From Falsirhodobacter sp051195255 (lineage in GTDB: Bacteria; Pseudomonadota; Alphaproteobacteria; Rhodobacterales; Rhodobacteraceae): DNA of 64,000 nucleotides. Where the stretch lies: assembly GCF_051195255.1 (NCBI RefSeq), contig NZ_JBNJLK010000009.1:62001-126000 (forward strand), written 5' to 3'. The translations under genes and the position numbers were made by a program. This document shows positions 32,371 through 40,573 of the stretch, one piece after another. The notes below the pieces were generated by a model, which had not been told where the DNA came from, did no database searches, and saw nothing but the letters and a program-made list of their open reading frames with translations. The stretch's first letter is position 1; every line of letters starts with the position of its first letter.

Positions 32371-32420
32371 TGATGCATACGCATGCATCACATATGGCAA
32401 CGGAGACGGCGGCCTGTCAA
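32371..32420 (-). promoter_or_regulatory. Promoter of tctCBA with overlapping LacI operator
   Basis: On the minus strand TTGACA (32420-32415) is separated by 18 bp from CATATG (32396-32391). A perfect 20-bp palindrome, TGATGCATACGCATGCATCA (32371-32390), begins right after the -10 hexamer, covering the expected start of transcription. This is the classical position for a LacI-family repressor; the operon's own LacI gene (28249-29286) is the obvious candidate. Confidence 0.65.
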
Positions 32421-32510
32421 CGGAATTCGCCGGGGTTCGGAACGGGTGTGTTCGGGGAATGGGGCGCAGGACGGACGTCCCGCCGGATCGTCACGCTGCC
32501 GGGGTGAAGG

Positions 32511-32538
32511 AAAAGGGTCCGGCCCTGCGGCCGGACCC
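32511..32538 (-). terminator. Rho-independent terminator of the sugar ABC operon
   Basis: GGGTCCGGCC (32515-32524) and GGCCGGACCC (32529-32538) form a perfect 10-bp stem with a 4-nt loop. On the minus strand it is followed by TTTTCC, just beyond the binding-protein stop. Confidence 0.8.
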
Positions 32539-32546
32539 GCCGTCGA

Positions 32547-33482
32547 TCAGAACGGGCTGTCTTCGAAGTAGTAGCTTTCGGCATTGTCGGGCGTGATCAG
32601 TTCCGACTGGATGATGAAGCGCCCCCGCACCGGCGCGTCCGCCGTGAAGTGCATCGCCGTCAGCTCGATCGCGGTGGAGATCATCGCGGGCGGATAGGTC
32701 ACGTCCACCGGCAGCATCTTGTCCTTGTCGCGGATGCGGGCGATGATTTCCTTCATGCCAGCGCCGCCCACAACCCACATCTCGTCCGACCGGCCGGCCT
32801 GTTCGATCGCCTGAAGCGCGCCCATCGCCATGTCGTCATCGGCGGCCCAGACGGCGTCGATCTCGGGGAAGCGGGACAGGTAGTCCTGCATCACGGTGAA
32901 GGAGGTGTCGCGGTTCCAGTTGCCGTGCTCCATCCCCAGCACCTCGATCCCCGAACCTTCGAGGGCGGCGTTGAACGCCTCCACCCGCTCGTTGTCGACG
33001 GTGGAGGCGATGCCGCGCAGGACGACGATCTTGGCGCCCTCGTCCAGCGTTTCCGCGAAGTATTCACCGGCCACGCGGCCAAAGCCCTCGTTGTCGCCCG
33101 CCACGTACAGATCCTCGATCCCGTCCTGCGACAGGCCGCGATCCACCACCGTCACGAAGGTGCCGGCGTCCTTCACGCGCGCCACGGGGGCCGTCAGCGG
33201 TTCGGATTCGAAGGGCAGCACGACCAGCGCGTCGATGTTGCGGGTGGCCACCATGTCCTCGATGTCCGACACCTGCTTGGACGGGTCCGAGGCCGAGGCG
33301 ATCACGAAGTCGAGGTCGGGATACTGCTCCTCCAGGCGGGTCACCGTTTCCTGCGCGTGATAGTTCAGGCCACCCGCCCAGCCATGCGTGGCCGCGGGGA
33401 TGGAGATGCCGATGGTTTCGGCGCCGGCGGGCAATGCCAGCGCCAGCAGGGCCGTGGTCGCAAGGATCGTGCGGACGGTCAT
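32547..33482 (-). CDS. Sugar ABC transporter substrate-binding protein (RbsB type)
   Basis: A 311-residue periplasmic sugar receptor of the Peripla_BP_4 family. Signal peptide MTVRTILATTALLALALPAGAE, then IGISIPAATHGWAGGLNYHAQ, the LVVLPFESEPLTAPV strand, TVVDRGLSQDG and AVWAADDDMAMGALQAIEQAG. It is the last gene of the operon, 21 bp after the permease, and is followed by a strong terminator. The putative substrate is a monosaccharide or cyclitol processed by the isomerase and oxidoreductase encoded upstream. Placement of the receptor gene last, after the enzymes, is less common than first. Confidence 0.87.
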   Translation of the reverse strand: MTVRTILATTALLALALPAGAETIGISIPAATHGWAGGLNYHAQETVTRLEEQYPDLDFVIASASDPSKQVSDIEDMVATRNIDALVVLPFESEPLTAPVARVKDAGTFVTVVDRGLSQDGIEDLYVAGDNEGFGRVAGEYFAETLDEGAKIVVLRGIASTVDNERVEAFNAALEGSGIEVLGMEHGNWNRDTSFTVMQDYLSRFPEIDAVWAADDDMAMGALQAIEQAGRSDEMWVVGGAGMKEIIARIRDKDKMLPVDVTYPPAMISTAIELTAMHFTADAPVRGRFIIQSELITPDNAESYYFEDSPF

Positions 33483-33503
33483 GGTGTTCCTCCCTATGAC
33501 GTT

Positions 33504-34502
33504 TCAGTGGGCCTTCAGGCCGCCCCGTTGCAGGACGACGGCCAGAATAATGATGACGCCCTGGATCGCCCCGTTCAGGTAGGGCGACACAAGGTCGGTC
33601 AGGTTCAGGATGTTTCCGATCAGGCCCAGGATCAAGACGCCGACCACGGTGCCCCAGACGCGGCCGAAGCCGCCCTTCAGCATGGTGCCGCCGATGATGA
33701 CCGCGGCGATCGCCTCCAGCTCCCACAACACGCCGGTCGCGGCGGAGGCCGAGCCGAGGCGCGGGACGTACATAACCGTCGCGACGCCCACGAGGATGCC
33801 CAGGAGCAGGTAGGTGGCCATGCGCACCCGCATCACGTTCACGGCGGAATACTTCGCCACCTGCTCGTTGGAGCCGATGGCCGCGCAGTGGCGGCCGAAG
33901 CGGGTGTGGCGCATGACGATTTCCCCACCAATCGCCACCAGCGCGAAGACGAGGATGGGCCAGCTGATCCCCAGCACCGTGCCGTAATAGACGGGGCGGT
34001 AGACGCCCGAAAGTTCGTAGTTCAGTGACAGGGTGCCGCCATCGGCCAGCCACGTGATGAGCGAGCGGTAGATGCCCATCGTGCCCAGCGTGACGATGAA
34101 CGCCTCGATCCGGCCGCGGGTGATCAGAAGGCCGTTGATCGCGCCGCCGAACAGGCCGCTCAGCAGGCCGACAAGGATGCCGACAAGGATCACCCCCACG
34201 CCAAGGCCCATGGTGGGCAGCAGCGCGTTCATCGACAGGATCATCACCCCGGCCACGAAGGCCGCCATGGAGCCGACGGACAGGTCGAGCCCGCCGGCCG
34301 TGATGACGAAGGTCATCCCCACGGCGATGATGCCGATGAAGGCCGACCGCGCCAGCACGTTCGTGAGGTTGGAATAGCTGAGGAAGTTGTCGTTCAGCGC
34401 CATCCCGATCAGCAGAAGGACGACCAGCGCGGCCAGTGGCCCGATGGCGTGCAGGTTGACGCTGCGGCGCGGGGCCGCCTTGCGCGTGTCGACGGTGGTC
34501 AT
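33504..34502 (-). CDS. Sugar ABC transporter permease (RbsC type)
   Basis: A 332-residue permease with about ten spans. BPD_transp_2 features include NLTNVLARSAFIGIIAVGMTFVITAGGLDLSVGSMAAF, where the SVGS loop is typical, and the cytoplasmic coupling segment RFGRHCAAIGSNEQVAKYSAVNV. The C-terminal half has GGTMLKGGFGRVWGTVVGVLILGLIGNILNL. The ATG overlaps the ATPase stop by ATGA. It forms the homodimeric channel of the transporter. Confidence 0.9.
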   Translation of the reverse strand: MTTVDTRKAAPRRSVNLHAIGPLAALVVLLLIGMALNDNFLSYSNLTNVLARSAFIGIIAVGMTFVITAGGLDLSVGSMAAFVAGVMILSMNALLPTMGLGVGVILVGILVGLLSGLFGGAINGLLITRGRIEAFIVTLGTMGIYRSLITWLADGGTLSLNYELSGVYRPVYYGTVLGISWPILVFALVAIGGEIVMRHTRFGRHCAAIGSNEQVAKYSAVNVMRVRMATYLLLGILVGVATVMYVPRLGSASAATGVLWELEAIAAVIIGGTMLKGGFGRVWGTVVGVLILGLIGNILNLTDLVSPYLNGAIQGVIIILAVVLQRGGLKAH

Positions 34503-35989
34503 GCGGCCTCTCCCTCAAGGCCCATCGCCATGCGGACGATGGACTGTTCGTTCACATCCGCGCCCGTCACCTGCCCCGCGACCCGGCCCGCCTGCATGAC
34601 GATCACGCGGTCGCACAGCCCGATCACCTCGGGCAGTTCGGAGGAGATGACGATCACGCTCAGCCCCTTTTCGGCCAGGCGATGGATGAAACGGTAGATC
34701 TGTTGCTTGGTGCCGATGTCGATGCCGCGTGTGGGTTCGTCGATGATGACGATGCGCGGACCGGTCAGCATGGTTTTCGCCAGCAGAAGCTTCTGCTGGT
34801 TGCCGCCCGACAGGTTGCCGGCCAGCACGTCGCGGTGCGGGATGCGGATGTCCCAGTCGGCGATGGCGCGGTCCAGCGCCGCATCCTCGGCGCGGCGGTC
34901 GATCAGCCCGCGCGAGAACTTCTCCAGCGAGAGGAGCGTCAGGTTTTCGCGCAGCGACTTGTTCAGAAGAAGGCCGCATTCCTTGCGGTCCTCCGTCAGG
35001 TAGACAAGACCCTGATCCAGCGCGCCGCGCATGTCTTCGGCCGCCAGCGTCGTGCCGTTCACGGTCACGGTGCCGTCGCGGGGGCGCAGGCCGGCGATGG
35101 CCTCCATCAACTCCGTCCGGCCCGATCCGACAAGGCCGGCGAAGCCGAGGATCTCGCCCTGACGCAGCTCGAAGCTCGCCTCCGTCACGAAGCGGGGGAC
35201 GCGGATGTTCGTGGCCGACAGGATGACGCCGGATCCGCCCGTGCGTTTGGCGGGATACAGGTCCGACAGGTCGCGGCCCACCATGGCGCTGGCCATGTGA
35301 TCCTCGGTCATGCCGTTCGCGGGGCCCGATTGCACCCGGGTGCCGTCGCGCAGGATCGTCACGCGGTCGGCCAGACGCCGCACCTCCGGCAGATTGTGCG
35401 AGGTGTAGAGGATCGCGACCCCTTCCCCCTTCAGCCGTTCGACCTGTTCGAACAGAACCCCGGTTTCCCGGTCGGTCAGCACGGCGGTGGGTTCGTCCAT
35501 GATCAGCACGCGGGCGCGACGGGACAGGGCCTTCGCGATCTCCACCATCTGGCGGTCGGGGACCGAGATGTCGGAAATCCGCGCGTCGGGCGAGGCGTGG
35601 CAGTGCAGCCGGTCCAGAAGCGCCTGCGTCTGCGCGCGCATCCCCTTGTGATCAAGGAACAGGCCGCGCCGCATCTCGCGCCCAAGGAACACGTTCTGCG
35701 TGACGGTCAGGTGGGCGGCCAGATTGAACTCCTGATGGATCATCACGACGCCGGCGGCCTCGGCCTCCACCGCGCTGGACAGGGTGACGGGCTGGCCGTC
35801 GATGCGCACGGTGCCGGAGGTGGGGGACAGGAAGCCCGCCATGATCTTCATGGTGGTGGACTTGCCCGCGCCGTTTTCGCCGATCAGGGCGTGCACCTCG
35901 CCGGCGTGAAGGTCGATATCCAGACCGTGCAGCACCTCGATCGGGCCGAAGCTGCGGGTGACGGCGGCAAGCGCCAGGACAGGCGTCAC
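34499..35989 (-). CDS. Sugar ABC transporter ATP-binding protein (RbsA type)
   Basis: A 496-residue protein with two ATPase domains. Domain 1 has Walker A GENGAGKST near residue 35, a signature-region VPDRQMVEIAKALSRRARVLIMDEPTAVL, and full Walker B. Domain 2, the usual degenerate half, has GLVGSGRTEL in place of Walker A, signature LSGGNQQK and IIDEPTRGIDIGTK. GTG 35989 is chosen as start since it overlaps the previous stop by GTGA; an ATG at 36001 has no ribosome site. Confidence 0.88.
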   Translation of the reverse strand: MTPVLALAAVTRSFGPIEVLHGLDIDLHAGEVHALIGENGAGKSTTMKIMAGFLSPTSGTVRIDGQPVTLSSAVEAEAAGVVMIHQEFNLAAHLTVTQNVFLGREMRRGLFLDHKGMRAQTQALLDRLHCHASPDARISDISVPDRQMVEIAKALSRRARVLIMDEPTAVLTDRETGVLFEQVERLKGEGVAILYTSHNLPEVRRLADRVTILRDGTRVQSGPANGMTEDHMASAMVGRDLSDLYPAKRTGGSGVILSATNIRVPRFVTEASFELRQGEILGFAGLVGSGRTELMEAIAGLRPRDGTVTVNGTTLAAEDMRGALDQGLVYLTEDRKECGLLLNKSLRENLTLLSLEKFSRGLIDRRAEDAALDRAIADWDIRIPHRDVLAGNLSGGNQQKLLLAKTMLTGPRIVIIDEPTRGIDIGTKQQIYRFIHRLAEKGLSVIVISSELPEVIGLCDRVIVMQAGRVAGQVTGADVNEQSIVRMAMGLEGEAA

Positions 35990-37083
35990 GGTGCCACCCA
36001 TGCGCCGTTCTGCTGCGACGACCGAAGGCAGGCGTCGATGAAGGCCATGCCGCCCAGACCGTCGGCGATGCCGGGACAGGTGGACGCCTCGCCCCGGATG
36101 GCGCGGGCGGCTTCGGCATAGATGTTGGCGAAGGCTTCGATATACCCCTCCGGATGGCCGGCAGGCACGCGTGAGACGTGGCGCGCGGCGTCCATCGCCC
36201 CCGCGCCGTTCTGCATCAGGATCTGGCGCGGCTGGCCGAAGCGGGTGAAGACCAGTTGGCCCGGCGCGTCCTGCGTCCAGTCCAGCCCGCCCTTGTCGCC
36301 GAAGACGCGCAAACGGATCGTGTTGTCATTCCCCGGCGCCACCTGGCTGGCCCAAAGGGAACCGCGCGCCCCGCCCGCAAAGCGCAGCATCGCCTGCACG
36401 TTGTCATCCACCCGCCGCCCCGGCACGAAGGAGGAGAGTTCCGCCGACAGCGCTTCCACCTCCAGCCCCGTGACGAAGGTCGCAAGATGCCAGGCGTGGG
36501 TGCCGATGTCGCCCACGGCCCCTGCCCCGGACCGCGCCGGATCCGTGCGCCAGTCGGCCTGCTTCGAGGACGCGTCCGTGGTCAGCCAGTCCTGCGCGTA
36601 TTCCACCTGCACCACGCGGATCGTGCCGATCGCGCCTTCGGCCACCATGGCCCGCGCCTGCCGGATCATCGCATAGCCGGAATAGGTGTGGGTCAGAAAG
36701 AACCGGGCGGAGGATGCGGCGCAGGCGGCGGCCAGATCGCGAGCCTCCTCTTGCGTGGCGGTCAGGGGCTTGTCGCAGATGACGTGGATGCCCTGTTCCA
36801 GAAAGGCGCGCGCGGGGGCAGCGTGCATGTGGTTCGGGGTGACGATGGCCACGACCTCGATCCCGTCGGGGCGGGCGGCTTCGGCCCGCGCCATTTCGGT
36901 GAAGTCGGCGTAGATGCGGGGCAGGCCCAGATCCTCGCCGGACTGGCGGGAGCGGCCGGGATCGGACGACAGCGCCCCCGCCACCAATTCGAACTGCCCA
37001 TCCAGCCGCGCCGCCATGCGGTGCACATTGCCGATGAAGGCCCCGCTGCCGCCGCCGACCATTCCCAGACGCAGCGCCCTCAT
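35986..37083 (-). CDS. Gfo/Idh/MocA-family sugar oxidoreductase
   Basis: A 365-residue NAD(P)-dependent dehydrogenase. The N-terminal Rossmann domain starts LRLGMVGGGSGAFIGNVHR and includes VAIVTPNHMHAAPARAFLEQGIHVICDKPLT, the conserved EKP-type lysine motif (here DKP). The C-terminal domain has DWRTDPARSGAGAVGDIGTHAWHLATFVTG, where the catalytic Asp and His are expected. It overlaps both neighbours by 4 bp. Such enzymes oxidise or reduce hydroxyl groups on sugars, cyclitols and sugar acids. With the isomerase-like partner it probably performs the first catabolic steps on the imported sugar. Confidence 0.87.
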   Translation of the reverse strand: MRALRLGMVGGGSGAFIGNVHRMAARLDGQFELVAGALSSDPGRSRQSGEDLGLPRIYADFTEMARAEAARPDGIEVVAIVTPNHMHAAPARAFLEQGIHVICDKPLTATQEEARDLAAACAASSARFFLTHTYSGYAMIRQARAMVAEGAIGTIRVVQVEYAQDWLTTDASSKQADWRTDPARSGAGAVGDIGTHAWHLATFVTGLEVEALSAELSSFVPGRRVDDNVQAMLRFAGGARGSLWASQVAPGNDNTIRLRVFGDKGGLDWTQDAPGQLVFTRFGQPRQILMQNGAGAMDAARHVSRVPAGHPEGYIEAFANIYAEAARAIRGEASTCPGIADGLGGMAFIDACLRSSQQNGAWVAP

Positions 37084-38135
37084 CGGTCCAGCCCCAGCAT
37101 GCGGCGGTTGGCCTGCGCGTCGGTGCCGGCGGCCGCGAAGTCGTCGAAGGCGTGGGGGGTGACGCGGATGATGTGGTCCTTCACGAACTGCGCCCCTTCC
37201 CGCGCCCCATCCTCGGGGTGCTTCAGCGCGCATTCCCATTCCACGACCGCCCAGCCGTCAAAGCCCTGCGCCGTCAGCTTCGAAAAGATGGCCCCGAAGT
37301 CCACCTGCCCGTCGCCGGGGCTGCGGAACCGCCCCGCCCGATCCACCCAAGGCTGGAACCCGCCATACACGCCTTGGCGGCCCGTGGGGTTGAATTCGGC
37401 GTCCTTGACGTGGAACATGCCGATACGATCCCCGTAAATATCGAGATTTGCGAGATAATCCAGCCCCTGAAGCACGTAATGCGATGGATCGTAGAGCATC
37501 CTGGCCCGTGGGTGCTGGTTCACGCGATCAAGGAACATCTCGAAGCTGACGCCGTCGTGCAGGTCCTCGCCGGGATGGATCTCGAAGCAGACATCGACGT
37601 CGCAATCTTCGGCATGGTCCAGTATCGGGCGCCAGCGGCGGGCCAGTTCGTCGAAGGCCGTCTCGATCAACCCCGGCGGGCGTTGCGGCCAAGGGTAGAT
37701 GTAGGGCCAGGCGAGGGAGCCCGAGAAGGTCGCCATCGACGTCAGGCCGAGGTTGCGCGACGCGGACAGGGTCTTCTTTACCTGATCCACGGCCCATTCC
37801 GTGCGAGCGGCGGGATTGCCCCGCACCTGCGGTGCGGCGAAGGCGTCGAACGCCTCGTCATATGCCGGATGGACGGCGACCAGCTGGCCCTGGATGTGGC
37901 TGGACAGTTCGGTGATGACGATCCCCGGCCCCGCCTGCGCCATCAGGTCGTCGCAATAGGTGGTCGAACTTGCGGCAAGATCCAGATCCAGCAGACGCGC
38001 ATCGCCCGTGGGCACCTGCACGCCCAGATAACCGCATTCGGCCGCCCAGCCGGTGATGGCGGGCCAGCTGTCGAACGGAGGTTCCCCGCCCACGAACTGG
38101 GCCAGGAACAGGCCGGGGCCCTTCATGGTCTTCAT
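37080..38135 (-). CDS. Sugar phosphate isomerase/epimerase-like TIM-barrel protein
   Basis: A 351-residue member of the xylose-isomerase-like/AP_endonuc_2 superfamily. Expected metal-site residues appear as Glu in VCFEIHPGED, Asp-His in YDPSHYVLQGLD, His in IGMFHVKDAEF, and the final Glu in AVVEWEC. ATG 38135 is preferred because GGGAGG lies 6 nt upstream. It is the first gene of the ABC operon and is divergent from a LacI gene. Relatives act as epimerases, isomerases or dehydratases (IolE, IolI, YcjR types); the exact reaction is not deducible. Confidence 0.85.
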   Translation of the reverse strand: MKTMKGPGLFLAQFVGGEPPFDSWPAITGWAAECGYLGVQVPTGDARLLDLDLAASSTTYCDDLMAQAGPGIVITELSSHIQGQLVAVHPAYDEAFDAFAAPQVRGNPAARTEWAVDQVKKTLSASRNLGLTSMATFSGSLAWPYIYPWPQRPPGLIETAFDELARRWRPILDHAEDCDVDVCFEIHPGEDLHDGVSFEMFLDRVNQHPRARMLYDPSHYVLQGLDYLANLDIYGDRIGMFHVKDAEFNPTGRQGVYGGFQPWVDRAGRFRSPGDGQVDFGAIFSKLTAQGFDGWAVVEWECALKHPEDGAREGAQFVKDHIIRVTPHAFDDFAAAGTDAQANRRMLGLDR

Positions 38136-38165
38136 TGATCCTCCCAACCCCCGATTCCACGTTTA

Positions 38166-38179
38166 TGTAATCGGTTGCA
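38166..38179. promoter_or_regulatory. Candidate LacI operator in the divergent intergenic region
   Basis: TGTAATCGGTTGCA is an imperfect palindrome with the CG-type centre common for LacI/GalR operators. It lies 30 bp from the isomerase start and 79 bp from the divergent lacI start, suiting control of both. Confidence 0.5.
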
Positions 38180-38258
38180 TCAACCGTGGCACAGCGTCAT
38201 TCACTTTACAAGAAGATCGTGTTCGGCCAAGCCCGGCGGACCAGCAAAGGATCCTTGG

Positions 38259-39263
38259 ATGAAGAATGGCAACGCACCGCGCGTCAGGGACATCGCCCGG
38301 ATGGCCAACGTCTCGACCGCGACCGTCAGCCGTGCCCTGTCCCGCCCCGACCTCGTGTCCCCCTCCACGCGGGAAGCGGTGCTGAAGGCCGTGGCGGATG
38401 CGGGCTACACGGTGAACGTGGCCGCGCGCAACTTGCGGCGCCAGCGGACGGGCAGCGTTCTGGCCTTGGTGCCGAACCTGGCGAACCCGTTCTTCTCCAA
38501 CATCATCGCGGGCATCAACTCCGTCCTGCGGACGCGTGGCCTGACGCTGCTGGTCGCGGACACGCAGGGCGGCCCCGATGTGCACGCGCAGCTGGGCGCC
38601 CTCGCCCACAGTTCGCGCGCCGACGGGTTGATCGTTCTGGACGGAAGCCTGCCCATGTCGATCCTGACCCAACCCGCCTGCCCGCCCGTGGTCCAGGCTT
38701 GCGAATGGATCGACGGCCTGGCCGCCCCCCGGGTGATGGCCGACAATCGCGGGGGCGCGGCCTTGGCCGTCCGGCATCTGATCGAACTGGGTCATCGGCG
38801 CATTGCGGAAGTGACCGGCCCGGCCGGCAACACCCTGACGGTGGAACGGTCCAAAGGCGTCCGCGACGCACTGGCCGAGGCGGGCGTGACGCAGCGGAAC
38901 GACTGGCTTCTGGAAGGCACCTTCTCGCTCGGCTCCGGCCAGCAGGCGGCGCGGACGCTTCTGGCGATGAAGGACCGGCCCGACGCCGTCCTTTGCCACA
39001 ATGACGAGATGGCCTGCGGGCTGATGGGAGAGCTTCAGCGCACAGGCATCCGCGTGCCCGAAGACATCTCGGTCATCGGCTTTGACAACATCGACATGGC
39101 CGCGCATGTCACGCCCGGACTGACGACGGTCCAGCAGCATCGGGTCGACATCGGTGCCAAGGCGGCGGATGTGCTTCTTGAGCTCATGGAGAACGGAAGT
39201 CCGGTGGACACGACCCAAATGCCCGTGCACCTTGTGATCCGACGCAGTACGGCCGCCCGATGA
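38259..39263 (+). CDS. LacI-family regulator of the sugar ABC operon
   Basis: A 334-residue regulator. N-terminal helix-turn-helix PRVRDIARMANVSTATVSRALSRPDLVSPSTREAV, then the ligand-binding domain with NLANPFFSNIIAGINSVLRTRGLTLLVADT and the C-terminal VIGFDNIDMAAHVTPGLTTVQQ. The ATG at 38259 has AAAGGA upstream. It is divergent from the isomerase-oxidoreductase-ABC operon and is presumably its local repressor. Its stop lies 6 bp before the parS palindrome that also carries the repC stop, so this gene borders the replication module directly. Confidence 0.87.
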   Translation: MKNGNAPRVRDIARMANVSTATVSRALSRPDLVSPSTREAVLKAVADAGYTVNVAARNLRRQRTGSVLALVPNLANPFFSNIIAGINSVLRTRGLTLLVADTQGGPDVHAQLGALAHSSRADGLIVLDGSLPMSILTQPACPPVVQACEWIDGLAAPRVMADNRGGAALAVRHLIELGHRRIAEVTGPAGNTLTVERSKGVRDALAEAGVTQRNDWLLEGTFSLGSGQQAARTLLAMKDRPDAVLCHNDEMACGLMGELQRTGIRVPEDISVIGFDNIDMAAHVTPGLTTVQQHRVDIGAKAADVLLELMENGSPVDTTQMPVHLVIRRSTAAR

Positions 39264-39269
39264 GGAAGA

Positions 39270-39285
39270 GTTGACAGCTGTCAAC
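39270..39285. other. parS centromere-like site 1
   Basis: GTTGACAGCTGTCAAC, a perfect 16-bp palindrome (18 bp with flanking A/T) that fits the repABC parS consensus GTTNNNNGCNNNNAAC. RepB is expected to bind it for plasmid partition. The repC stop codon (39283-39281, minus strand) lies inside the site. Confidence 0.8.
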
Positions 39286-40405
39286 TTGGCACCGCCTTGG
39301 GACTGACCTGCAACGCCCGCACCATGGCGCTCGCGTCGAAGCTGCCCGCGCGCGCCTTGGACACCAGCGTTCGCAGATACGCCCCGGGGCGCTGGATACG
39401 GCCAAACCTTTGCAGGATGCACAATACGGCTGTGGCGGCCTGGCTCGGCCCCATATGCTGCTCCGCCTGTCGCCACACGTCCGGAGTTATGCCCATCATC
39501 GGGCAGAGCTTTTGGGCCGTGTCCTGCATCCCGCGCCACGTCGTGATGGGACTCTGCGCATAATCCGCACTGTCGGGACATGCGGACAGGATCGTGTCCA
39601 GGCACAAGGACGGCTTTTTGCCCGTGTCTACGCGCGTTCCAGATTCAGATAGAGTTTTGTTTGAACTCTGTATGTGCCGCTCAATCTGGCTGTCATTGCC
39701 GCCCGGATGTTCTGCAGCAAGGGGCAGGTGAGAGAGTGCTTGATGCGCGAGATGGGCCGCTTCGGCCGTCAACTCCCGCATGTCGGTCAACGAAAGCTTG
39801 CGTCGCAGCCTGCGTTGAAGGTCCAGCAGGGCCAGCGTCCGCTCCTCGTGAGCCGGCAGCTGCGATGCATCGCGCAGATGCAATACGGCAGCCTCCCGCA
39901 GAAGCTGAAGTTCTTCGGCCTCGGCCTCGGCGTGTCGAGCAGCGGTCATGATCTCCTCACTGCGCACCAGCAGGGGGCGCAGGTCGAAGCCGAAAGCGCG
40001 GGAGATGCCGCCGGTCGCGTCGCGGCGGGCGAAGCGTTTTCCGTTGGGGCTGTCGTGGCGCAGGATCAGTCCTGCCGTCACCAAGGCGGCCAGATGACGG
40101 CGCAAGGTGCTTTCGGGCATTCCGTGCAGCCGTTCCGACAGGCGCGCGTTCGATGGGAATACGATCAGGGATACGTCGGCGGCGAGGATCGGGGTGGGAA
40201 GGAAGGACAGCAGGGCCTGAAGCACATGGAGATCGCGGTCGCTCACCTGGAAGCTCTTCCGGGCGACGCTAAGGTCACGCAGCAAAGCCCACTTGTCGGC
40301 GGGAACGGCAGGGCAGGGGGCATCGGCCAGCCTGCGATGTGCCGAAAGGTCAGCCGCAGCCGGACGCCGCCCGAAGGGCGTCGTGGAAATATGTTTCATC
40401 CGCAT
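39281..40405 (-). CDS. repC: Replication initiator RepC of a repABC replicon
   Basis: A 374-residue initiator. The N-terminal half has the canonical RepC sequence: TTPFGRRPAAADL, DKWALLRDLSVARKSFQVSDRDLHVLQALLSFLP, VFPSNARLSERLHGMPESTLRRHLAALVTAGLI (winged helix), RHDSPNGKRFARR and AFGFDLRPLLVR. The C-terminal half is more variable. It is downstream of repA-repB with 168 bp between, where parS and a ctRNA-like element lie. No good ribosome site is visible at the ATG 40405 (a second ATG is at 40399). This is expected where translation depends on mRNA structure regulated by the antisense RNA. In repABC plasmids RepC works in cis and the origin lies within its own gene. Confidence 0.9.
   Translation of the reverse strand: MRMKHISTTPFGRRPAAADLSAHRRLADAPCPAVPADKWALLRDLSVARKSFQVSDRDLHVLQALLSFLPTPILAADVSLIVFPSNARLSERLHGMPESTLRRHLAALVTAGLILRHDSPNGKRFARRDATGGISRAFGFDLRPLLVRSEEIMTAARHAEAEAEELQLLREAAVLHLRDASQLPAHEERTLALLDLQRRLRRKLSLTDMRELTAEAAHLAHQALSHLPLAAEHPGGNDSQIERHIQSSNKTLSESGTRVDTGKKPSLCLDTILSACPDSADYAQSPITTWRGMQDTAQKLCPMMGITPDVWRQAEQHMGPSQAATAVLCILQRFGRIQRPGAYLRTLVSKARAGSFDASAMVRALQVSPKAVPS
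39560..39700. other. Probable oriV region within repC
   Basis: In repABC replicons the origin sits inside repC. The stretch around 39640-39670 (AGAGTTTTGTTTGAACTCT and neighbours) is distinctly A+T-richer than the surrounding gene and includes an AGAGTT/AACTCT inverted repeat. Exact limits cannot be read from sequence. Confidence 0.35.
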
Positions 40406-40444
40406 TCACGAGGATGCAAAAATCGGTCCGTCGGACAGACGGGT

Positions 40445-40460
40445 GTTGACAGCTGTCAAC
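40445..40460. other. parS centromere-like site 2
   Basis: Second exact copy of GTTGACAGCTGTCAAC, in the repB-repC gap and 39 bp upstream of the repC start. It contains the TTGACA hexamer proposed as -35 of the antisense RNA promoter. Confidence 0.8.
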
Positions 40461-40536
40461 TTTTGCCGTTACGTGCGAGTGCTTAGATCGACGAAACGGC
40501 CTCTCGGGATGTCATGTCCTGGGGGGCTTTTCTTTT
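40446..40536 (+). ncRNA. Putative antisense RNA (ctRNA/incA) gene opposite the repC leader
   Basis: Encoded on the strand opposite to repC, where repABC plasmids carry their small copy-number and incompatibility RNA. A TTGACA hexamer (40446-40451) is followed 17 bp later by a weak TTACGT. An 11-bp GC-rich stem (GCCTCTCGGGA 40499-40509 with TCCTGGGGGGC 40517-40527, with G-U pairs) follows, with a 7-nt loop and TTTTCTTTT, a convincing intrinsic terminator. The RNA would start near 40482 and be about 50-55 nt long. It would pair with the repC mRNA leader and lower RepC synthesis. Confidence 0.65.
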
Positions 40537-40573
40537 GCGGTCCCTTGTCGTGCCTCCTGTGTTGATGTTGCTT

